The position numbers were made by a program, and so were the translations under genes. A DNA stretch of 64,000 nucleotides. It comes from Todiramphus chloris collaris. Its lineage: Eukaryota; Chordata; Aves; Coraciiformes; Alcedinidae. Location: the NCBI GenBank assembly GCA_025345505.1, contig JANVCC010000077.1, positions 1,805,075-1,869,074 of the forward strand, written 5' to 3'. Positions 49,501 through 55,968 of this stretch are shown one piece after another. Under the pieces are notes generated by a model, which saw nothing but the letters and a program-made list of their open reading frames with translations, was not told the DNA's origin and ran no database searches. The number at the start of each line of letters is the position of its first letter. Within the stretch, counting starts at the first letter, position 1.

Positions 49501-49873
49501 ATCCCACCCCATGCTGCCGTGAGACAGCGTCCCCCAAAACCTGCCGCTGACTCACGGTGCGGGGCCGTCCTGCGAAAGCCTTCCCCTTCTTCAGCAGCAC
49601 CTCCCTGGCGTGCTGGTAGCTGTTGACCACCACCACGTAGTGCGAGCCCATCCAGAGCGCGTAGAGGCTGCCGTAGCGGCCCTGCAGGCGGCAGAGGCGC
49701 AGGTGCAGCTGCGGGTGCCCGGCCAGCTGCAGCAGGCTGCCCACCAGCGGCAGCGCCGGCAGGCTCCGCGGCCGCCCCGGGCCCATCGCCGTGCCGGGGG
49801 CGGGCGGGCGGCGGGACAGCGCCCAGGCGCAGAGCAGGGCCAGGGCCAGCAGCAGGGCGCCCAGCAGCGGCAT
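46329..49873 (-). CDS. CYP17A1: CYP17A1, steroid 17-alpha-hydroxylase/17,20-lyase (complete, 8 exons)
   Basis: Exons in transcript order: 49873-49556, 49038-48900, 48322-48093, 47866-47780, 47671-47462, 47194-47025, 46946-46843, 46597-46329. All phases agree and give 508 residues, the usual length. Seen: an N-terminal hydrophobic anchor (about 3-19); Pro-rich hinge; C-helix WKFQR (128-132); I-helix AGVET (307-311) with the acid-alcohol pair; ExxR EVLR (364-367); PEEFNPGRF (414-422); and heme loop [11 protein letters not shown] with Cys447 as iron ligand. Known role: an ER membrane P450 that uses POR, and cytochrome b5 for the lyase step, to turn pregnenolone/progesterone into 17-hydroxy products and then DHEA/androstenedione in adrenal and gonad. 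It lies head to head with BORCS7. No lesion was seen. Confidence 0.98.
46843..46946 (-). CDS. CYP17A1: CYP17A1 exon 7
   Basis: Residues 385-420, [19 protein letters not shown] to KPEEFNPG. The acceptor is TTACAG and the donor GTGGGT. It includes the first part of the meander/PERF-like segment. Confidence 0.96.
47025..47194 (-). CDS. CYP17A1: CYP17A1 exon 6, K-helix
   Basis: Residues 329-384 plus two bases, [16 protein letters not shown] to PHVSLADT. It contains the ExxR pair (EVLR) that stabilises the heme core. The donor is GTGAGG. Confidence 0.97.
47462..47671 (-). CDS. CYP17A1: CYP17A1 exon 5, I-helix
   Basis: Residues 259-328, [15 protein letters not shown] to LLHYPE. It holds the oxygen-activating I-helix GAGVETTTT. 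The acceptor is GGCAG and the donor GTAGGG. Confidence 0.97.
47780..47866 (-). CDS. CYP17A1: CYP17A1 exon 4
   Basis: Residues 230-258, [14 protein letters not shown] to QQKFTEHK, exactly 29 codons. The donor, GTGCCA, is a weak match to consensus, but the frame and the conserved EHK end support it. Confidence 0.93.
48093..48322 (-). CDS. CYP17A1: CYP17A1 exon 3
   Basis: Residues 153-229, starting in the split Ile before [12 protein letters not shown] and ending DIFPWLQ. The acceptor is CTCCAG and the donor GTAAGC. It covers helices D to F, which shape the substrate pocket. Confidence 0.96.
48900..49038 (-). CDS. CYP17A1: CYP17A1 exon 2
   Basis: Residues 107-152 plus one base. It starts [15 protein letters not shown] and includes the C-helix WKFQRK that contacts the heme propionates. 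The acceptor is CCACAG and the donor GTAAGT. Confidence 0.97.
49556..49873 (-). CDS. CYP17A1: CYP17A1 exon 1
   Basis: Residues 1-106, from [20 protein letters not shown], the membrane anchor, to [11 protein letters not shown]. The donor is GTGAGT on the minus strand and the phase is 0. The region after the anchor ([17 protein letters not shown]) is Pro/Gly-rich, and the exon is very GC-rich. Confidence 0.97.
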
Positions 49874-49912
49874 GGCGGGGCTGGCTGCGGGGCCGCGGCC
49901 GCACGGGGGGTC

Positions 49913-49918
49913 TTTATA
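49913..49918 (-). promoter_or_regulatory. CYP17A1: CYP17A1 TATA box
   Basis: TATAAA on the minus strand (GGTATAAAGACC context), 40 bases before the ATG. Transcription would begin near 49885-49890, leaving a 5' leader of only about 10-20 bases. Confidence 0.8.
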
Positions 49919-49936
49919 CCGGCTGCGGGGTCGTCG

Positions 49937-49945
49937 CCATGACCT
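49937..49945 (-). promoter_or_regulatory. CYP17A1: SF-1/NR5A1-like site in CYP17A1 promoter
   Basis: On the minus strand CTCGAGGTCA carries a TCGAGGTCA core, close to the NR5A half-site YCAAGGYCA, about 20 bases upstream of the TATA box and in the same orientation. SF-1 is a known activator of CYP17A1 in steroidogenic tissue. Occupancy is inferred. Confidence 0.5.
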
Positions 49946-50676
49946 CGAGGCCGGCTCGGCTCCTTATCGGGGATGGGAAGGGGGGAATTGGGCGCTGGGC
50001 CCGTGGCCAGCGCCGCAGCTGGGCAGCGAGCAGGGAGCGAGGTCAGCGGGGCCACGGCTGCATCCGTGGCCGTCGGGGAGCAGCATCCAGTGGGCTGCGG
50101 GCCAGGGGACGCCCGGGGAGGGATCCATCCTCGGTCCCCGGGGCCTTGTGGCACACAAGGAGAGGTGCAGGGGCTGCTGAGCCCTCGGGGTCTCCCCCGG
50201 GTGCCGCGATTGCAGCTGGGGGCTGATGGGGCTTTGGGGACACTTCCCAGCCCGGGAACCCCTTGAGGTGCCTGGGAGGGGATGGGCACGGGGCTGGGAC
50301 ACTGGGCAACACCGGGGAGCGCTGATCAGCCCTGGGCAGGGCTGGGCAGCACCGGGAATGCCGAGAAGCTCGGATCAGCGCTCCTGAGGCTTGGGCAGCC
50401 TCGGGCAGTACTGGGCAAGCACGGGTCAGCACTGGTCAGGGCTAGGCTGCTTCGGGGTGTCCGTGCCCAGAGTCATGTCCGAGTTTGAGGTGCCCCGGAG
50501 GGAGGCCATGGGGGGACCAAGAGCCCCGAGGGTCCGGCCCGGGAAGAAGCGGCCCCGGGAAGAAGCAGCCCCTCCGCAGCGGAGCCCCCGGCCGCCGGGA
50601 GCTCTGCGCCTTTCCATCTCTTCTGGGTCCCGGCGCTCGCCGTAGCGCGACGGGGCGAGGCGGGGCGCGGGCTGGG
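49946..50676. promoter_or_regulatory. Head-to-head spacer between CYP17A1 and BORCS7
   Basis: About 0.8 kb separates the divergent start codons. It is GC- and CpG-rich, and its BORCS7 side merges with a CpG island reaching about 51400. Between about 50285 and 50455 it holds degenerate repeats of a GGGCAGCACCGGG-like theme. Several long open frames here run on both strands, which is a GC-composition artefact. Confidence 0.6.
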
Positions 50677-50677
50677 C

Positions 50678-50688
50678 AAGATGGCGGC
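50678..50688 (+). promoter_or_regulatory. BORCS7: YY1-type AAGATGGCGGC motif over the BORCS7 start codon
   Basis: The sequence AAGATGGCGGC matches the YY1 motif that typically sits just downstream of housekeeping-gene start sites and can include the ATG. It suggests that transcription starts only a few bases upstream, giving a very short leader. Confidence 0.5.
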
Positions 50689-50821
50689 GGGGGGCGCGGC
50701 GGACGCCCAGGCACGCTTCGGGCACTCGGTGAAGGGGCTGCTGACCGAGAAGGTGACGAGCTGCGGCACCGACGTGATCGCCCTCACCAAGCAGGTGCTG
50801 AAGGGCTCCCGCAGCGCCGAG
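50681..50821 (+). CDS. BORCS7: BORCS7 exon 1
   Basis: Residues 1-47, ending KQVLKGSRSAE. The donor is GTGAGC and the phase is 0. The start context CAAGATGGCGG is a strong Kozak match. Confidence 0.96.
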
Positions 50822-52984
50822 GTGAGCGGCGGGCGCCGCCGGACGGCCGACTACAGGGCCCGGCATGCAGCGCGGCCGCCAGGCCTACGGGGCGAGGGGG
50901 AGCCGGCGGCGGCAGGCGGTCCGGCCCGGCCCGGCCCGGGCAGCGCTTGTCGGGGGCGGCGGTCAGGCGGGGCTAAGTGCCTTGGGGCCTGCGGCCCGGG
51001 CGGGGATCTGCGGCCCGGGCGGTCCCCGCCGGCTGTTGAGCGGGGGCGCCTGGAGGAGACGGGCGGCGCGGGGCGGGCTGGGAGCTGTAGTGCGGGGCGG
51101 GGGTGGGGGTAGGCGGGCGGCAGCATCCCTGGAGCTGCGCAGGGTCCGGGAACGGCGGGTCACGGACTGCGGCCGTGGCTGGGCCGTCGGACCCAGTGCC
51201 CCCGGGCTCCAGGCGCCTCTCACAGCGCTGGGAAGGCGGTTGGAGGGGAGAGGCCGTGTTTCTCTCCGGAGAGACAGGCCGGAGCAGCACCTCAGGCTCT
51301 CCCGTGGACTCCGAGGGGGTGCTCGGCACCGCGGTGCTCCCCACAAGCCCCGCTCTAGGCCCCCGGGCTGTCAGCCTTGCATGCAGCTCTGCTGAGCAGC
51401 CATCACAAGTGTCTTGGGAAATGCAGAGCTGCTGCATCTCAGTCAGGTCTGTGCGTTTGTCTTTTAGCTCCTGGGTCAAGCTGCTAGAAACATGGTGATG
51501 CAAGAAGATGCCATCCTGCACTCGGAAGATGTAAGCTGAGTTTATCTGCTAGAGCAACAGTGGACAGGAGGAGAGGGGGGTTATAAGAACAGATATGCAG
51601 ATGTGTTACTGGAGCCCTGAAATGAAACACATCAGACAGCGGGGCTGGTGGCCAAAATAATTTAGTGCTTCATCAAACCCAAATGTGCTGCTGGCCTTTC
51701 AGTGTCCAGCAGCCTAAGGCAGCCCTTAAGCTGTGCCATCTCTACCGGAAAGCTTGAGGGACCATAGGTTGAAACAAAGCACTTAGTGCCTGTGCCACTC
51801 ATTGGGAAGGAAGAGGGGAATGTGCCAGTGCTGACAGCAGGGGTGTTCTGGAAGCAGTGCAGGGCTACAGTGATGATTGTGCTGAAAGAGCTCCCCGGGA
51901 CATTGGGACAACTTGCGCTGCGATTCTGCTGAACTGCTTCCATTAGACATTAATTCTTTGTCTTGCTCTCCACAGAGTTTAAGGAAAATGGCCATAATAA
52001 CCACGCATCTACAGTACCAGTAAGTAGGGGACACCATGTTTTCTCTGGGGAGCTGAGTGGATCCCTTGATCCCTTTCTGTTCTCCCTAAAGACTTTGCAT
52101 GAAATCCAGACAGACTGATCCCTCTTGCCTGGCTCCTCAGAGCTAAGCAGACCCTGGAACTGAGATCTTCCAGCTCTCTCCAGCTCCACTGGTACAGCTC
52201 AGGCTGTTTTGGGCTGGGAGCTGAGATTTTTGCCTCCTGCACTGTGTCTCCTGTGATAGTGTGTGACACATCTAGGGATAAGGGGGAGAAGCCAGTGTCG
52301 CTGCTCTCTTCTAGGGACTTAATCCAGAGACATACCATACATTGGCCTCCGGGGCCCTTGATTAAGTCCATTTTCTTCAACATAACATGAACCCTGTTGC
52401 TGAGATTTTGTTTTTCTAATGCTCTTTTTGTCTTCTTATCTAGGCAAGAAGCAATTCAGAAGAAGTGAGTACTCGGCTGAAGGAATGCCAGGAGGACCTG
52501 GGGGACATGTGTGGGCTTTGATGGAAAGGAAAAAGTGGTGGACTAGGGTTGGACAAAACAGAGGGAAAAGGTTTTTGCAGCTGCCTTTGAAGCAGATGCT
52601 GGCCCGGTGGGATAGTGCTTCAGTATTGTGAAGCAGTGGGAATTTGAGTGAAGGGATGATTTACACCAAAACTTCCATTTGTTAATTAACCTGATGGAGC
52701 CTGGGAGGTACTTTGTGATAGGAGCTGAGGGTGGTGTAGAGTCAAGCTGTCTGCTTAAGGGTGCACAACATGAGGTTTGTGTTGTGGGGACACAGAGGTG
52801 GGTTGGGGACCCCCAGAGCTGCTTTTTGCTGTAGTGCTAGTGCTAGAGCTGTTCTGGTCCCTCGGGCACAGGCAGCACAGTGCAGTCTGGGGAGCAGATC
52901 TCACTGTGAACCTCTCCTTGCTTGGTCCCCAGCGTCGAGCAGTCATCAAACCTACAGGACCAGCTGAGCCACTTACTGAAATGA
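50681..52984 (+). CDS. BORCS7: BORCS7, BLOC-1-related complex subunit 7 (complete, 5 exons)
   Basis: Coding exons 50681-50821, 51468-51530, 51976-52019, 52444-52464 and 52933-52984 join in phase to 106 residues, the family length. The protein starts MAAGGAADAQARFGHSVKGL, continues LTEKVTSCGTDVIALTKQVL and ends SSNLQDQLSHLLK. It is largely helical with no membrane span or signal peptide. Known role: a subunit of BORC on the lysosome surface, which recruits ARL8 and through it kinesins to move lysosomes outward. The promoter is a CpG island shared head to head with CYP17A1. In human, BORCS7 read-through transcripts into AS3MT are described, and the same tandem order exists here. No lesion was seen. 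Confidence 0.96.
51468..51530 (+). CDS. BORCS7: BORCS7 exon 2
   Basis: Residues 48-68, LLGQAARNMVMQEDAILHSED. The acceptor is TTTTAG, the donor GTAAGC, and both ends are phase 0. Confidence 0.96.
51976..52019 (+). CDS. BORCS7: BORCS7 exon 3
   Basis: Residues 69-82 plus two bases, SLRKMAIITTHLQY and a split Gln. The acceptor is CCACAG and the donor GTAAGT. Confidence 0.95.
52444..52464 (+). CDS. BORCS7: BORCS7 exon 4 (microexon, 21 nt)
   Basis: Only 21 bases, completing Gln and encoding QEAIQK plus two bases of Asn. The acceptor is TATCTAG and the donor GTGAGT. Skipping it would remove seven residues without a frameshift. Confidence 0.92.
52933..52984 (+). CDS. BORCS7: BORCS7 terminal coding exon
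   Basis: NVEQSSNLQDQLSHLLK then TGA at 52982-52984. The acceptor is CCCCAG. Confidence 0.95.
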
Positions 52985-54712
52985 AGCACAGCCGGCAGCA
53001 TGAGGACATCTCGACTGGCACTGAGGGCAGTGAAGCGTCCTTTCCCCTCCAGACCCCGGGGTTCAGACTTCTGTCAGGGTGGTGCTGGATGTCCGCTGGG
53101 ATAGGTGCAGAGTCAGCGTTGCTGGGCATGCGGGCCACTCCCACGTGCCTCTGTCCGCATCTCGGCTCCGGAACTCTCGCCTGCTTGCCAGCACCCGACT
53201 GAAACAAACTTCCCTGAAACTTTACTCCCCCCGACAAGCCCTGTATCTGCTTACTTCCCATGTAGCTTGAAGTGCTCAGCCCACATCAGCACCCTTGGCA
53301 AGAAATGGATAAAATCAAGCTGTGGGTTTTAAATACAGGTGCCTCCAGTTTGGCACTGGTCTGTATTTAGACACAGTGATGGCACAGGGTGCAATTTATT
53401 TAGGGCAAGTTAATCAGCGTGGCAAGTGCCTGGGTGGGCGAGAGAGGTGCTTCAGTGTAGACTGGGGTGCCTGTCCCAGGGTAGAATTTCTGAAAGCAGG
53501 AGTCTGGGCACACATCTCTGCCACTGCTCCAGCTGGATGTGGTTTGGCCTTATTTTCCACTCTGCCAGAATCTGGAATGTCATCCTCTTGCCAACCCATC
53601 TGCGCTGCCTTCAGCTGCATTCCTCTTCACGGGCTGCTGTTCTGGCTCTCGGTGAGCGGCCTTGGCTGTGGTGTGTGTTCCCGTCTGCTTGGGAAGGTAT
53701 CCAGAGGCCTGGCCGGGAAGCAGGCGGGAGAGCATCACCAGCCAGTGTGCACAGCTCTGGGCTGTGCTGTGTCGGAGGGCTCGCGACTGGGCTGCTGTTC
53801 ATACCCTGGGGAGCGACATCAGGCCCAGGCTATAAATACTGTCTCGTTTTTGTGAAGTCGCTTATCTGGAGCACTTGGAGAGCACGGGAAGCACTTGTGT
53901 GCCTGAGTGTGCTTTTCATCAGCTGATAGGAGAAGGCAGGGCTGAGACTGGGCATTGGCCTGCCACCTTCCTGCTGCCACGTTCCTGCTGGAGCACTGCT
54001 GGTGTATGGCTCCTGTGCTGTGGAGCCTTCTCCTGGGATGGATTTCACTGTCCCCTCCAGTGCTGCTGCCTCTTTGGGCTTCACCAGGTGGCACCACAGC
54101 TCCTGCATCCTTGCAAAGGTGCCACTGTTAGCCCAGGGGCCATAGCGGGTATTTTTGCCATGGAAGGGGTGCTGGTCCCTGGCTTTACAGGCGTGCTTTG
54201 GGAATGAGGGTTTTCCCTGAGCTGCTGGAGATCTGCAGCTCGCTGGGAATAAAAGCTGCCCTGAACACCACGCAACCGCAGCAGAGTCTGTGCTGGATGC
54301 CATTACTGGTTGTCCCCATGCAGGGAGGGAGACTGACTGGGATGGTGGGTCCCTGCCCTTCAGTGTTGCAGCTCCGGGAGCTTCTTTGCAGATGCAGTGC
54401 ATTCTTGCCGCGGGTGGTTCGTCCCCTACAAGGTCCTATCTTCTGCAGGGGCCAGAGCAGCCCTGCGGTATTAAACTCGGATTTCCCTGCGTTTCGAGCA
54501 AGCAGGGACAGGGCTGTGCCGTGGGGGTGCGAGCTGCCGGGGCAGGAAGCAGCGGGGCAGGTTTCTGGGCGTGCGGGTGCAGGCAGAGTCAAGGGTGTTG
54601 TCACGGACGCCGAGTGATGGCAGCGTGACCCCCATCCGAGTGGGGCCAGCTCCTCTATGTGCGGGGACGCTGCGGGGCTGTGTGCCCGCGGTCTGGGCCA
54701 GGCGGGCTCTAT
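52985..54712 (+). other. BORCS7 3' UTR and BORCS7-AS3MT spacer
   Basis: No supported gene. It probably contains the BORCS7 3' UTR and the upstream flank of AS3MT. Several open frames on both strands have no recognisable domain and are treated as chance. Confidence 0.5.
54248..54253 (+). terminator. BORCS7: Candidate BORCS7 polyadenylation signal
   Basis: This is the first canonical AATAAA after the BORCS7 stop codon, 1.26 kb downstream. Weaker variants (GATAAA near 53308, TATAAA near 53832) could act earlier. No transcript evidence. Confidence 0.35.
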
Positions 54713-54870
54713 GTCGGGGGCGGTGCAGGGTGCCGGGGGCGGTGCAGGGCGCCGGGGACAGTGCCGGGTGCTGGGGCGGTGCAGGGTGCCGGGGGTGGTG
54801 AAGGGTGCCGGGGGTGGTGCACGGTGCCGGGGGCGGTGAAGGGTGCCGGGGGTGGTGCAGGGTGCAGGGT
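54713..54870 (+). repeat. G-rich 19-bp minisatellite, left block
   Basis: About eight degenerate copies of GGTGCAGGGTGCCGGGGGC. The unit is strongly G-rich on the plus strand, with G runs spaced as in quadruplex-forming sequence. It continues beyond the solo LTR at 55224. Confidence 0.9.
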
Positions 54871-55223
54871 TGTGGATGCTGAAAAGCTGCTAGCAGAGGG
54901 ATTTTCTCAGGTTCTCACAATATTCGGTGAGAATCCTGCCTTTCTCACACAAGTTATGAGAAACAGTAGGATGGGTTTTGTAAGCTGGACCAACACCTGG
55001 TGTTTTGCTAAGTTCTGTTTATGGTACGTTGGAAAAATATTTTGCAATGAGTGCTGTAGGACTTTAGCCACTCACCCTAGGAGATGGGTGATCACTGACC
55101 AGTCACCCTATGGGGCTAGGGTATATAAAATGGGGTTGCAAATTAATAAAGTTGCTTCTTTTGCCTGCTCTTGCTGAATTTATATGTTGCCTCATCTCTC
55201 TGCTCCCGGCATAAACAGCGACA
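54871..55223 (+). mobile_element. Solo LTR of an endogenous retrovirus
   Basis: A 353-bp segment of ordinary base composition interrupts the minisatellite. It begins TGTGG and ends GCGACA (TG...CA), and CAGGGT flanks both sides (54865-54870 and 55224-55229) as a 6-bp target-site duplication. Inside are a TATA box, TATATAAAA (55122-55130), and AATAAA (55145-55150) only about 15 bases later, implying a very short R region. There is no internal retroviral coding sequence. The exact family is unknown; the 6-bp duplication fits the alpha/beta (ERVK-like) group. The flanking repeat itself contains CAGGGT, which weakens the duplication as stand-alone proof. Confidence 0.75.
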
Positions 55224-55550
55224 CAGGGTGCCGGGGGCGGTGCCGGGTGCCGGGGGCGGTGCCGGGTGCCGGGGGCGGTGCAGGGTGCTGGGGGCGGTGC
55301 TGGGTGCCGGGGGCGGTGCAGGGTGCCGGGGGCGGTGCTGGGTGCTGGGGGCGGTGCCGGGTGCCTGGGGCGATGCAGGGTGCAGGTTGCCGGGGGCTGT
55401 GCCGGGTTCCGGGGGCTGTGCCGGGTTCCTGGGGCAGTGCAGGGTGCCGGGGGCGGTGCAGGGTGCTGGGGGCGGTGCAGGGTGCCAGGGGCGGTGCCGG
55501 GTTCGGTGCAGGGTGCAGGGTGCAGGGTGCAGGGTGCCGGGTTTGGTGCG
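55224..55550 (+). repeat. G-rich 19-bp minisatellite, right block
   Basis: About 16-17 further copies of the same 19-bp unit, drifting near the right end into tandem GGGTGCA hexamer-like steps around 55510-55540. It lies 380 bases upstream of the first visible AS3MT coding exon, so it could overlap the promoter or first exon. Confidence 0.9.
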
Positions 55551-55920
55551 TGTCCCAGGGACGGCAGCTGGAGGCAGTAAGGCGGCCCGGGGCCTCTGCT
55601 GCGGGGTCCTGGGCCCTCCCTGGGGTCACCCCTTGGGGCCGAGGGCTCTCTACAAATCATGGAGTAGTTTCCCTACGGGGAGGTTTTGGGGGGCTCGTCT
55701 CTCTGGGGCATCTGGGACTGGGGGAGGGGAGGGAGGCTGTTAGGTGTCCCCCAGGATCATCCCACCAGGCTGCAAGTTTTTGGTGTCTCCCTGGGTACTG
55801 CCGGTGTGGGAGGGGCAAAAAGCGCTCCTGTGTTTGGCGGAAAAGAAGGAGTTCTAGGCCTTCTGGAGGGCCTGGCACAGTGCTCGTGGCTGTGGTGCCA
55901 GGCACCGACCCCACGTTCCT
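55551..55920 (+). other. Spacer between minisatellite and first visible AS3MT exon
   Basis: GC-rich, with no recognised coding exon. The missing AS3MT first exon and promoter may lie here or within the minisatellite. I could not pick one donor site over others. Confidence 0.4.
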
Positions 55921-55927
55921 GTTGCAG

Positions 55928-55968
55928 TGCCAGCCCACCGCGGGGAGCAGATCCACCGGCAGGTGCAG
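55928..55968 (+). CDS. AS3MT: AS3MT first visible coding exon
   Basis: The acceptor is TTGCAG and the donor GTGAGG. It reads (N)TG then PAHRGEQIHRQVQ, resembling the human N-terminus MAALRDAEIQKDVQ. The exon begins TG in phase 1, so an upstream exon ending in A would create the ATG across the junction. Confidence 0.8.

Noticed and set aside
49136-50289. Several 100-245-codon open frames overlapping CYP17A1 exon 1 and its promoter, on both strands
   Set aside because: The region is very GC-rich, so stop codons are rare in all frames; only the CYP17A1 frame to 49556 shows family conservation and splice signals.
50485-51521. Long frames across the BORCS7 CpG island (for example 50485-50976 plus and 50973-51521 minus)
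   Set aside because: Alternative frames of a CpG island with Arg/Gly/Pro-rich translations and no domain; BORCS7 exon 1 explains the coding signal.
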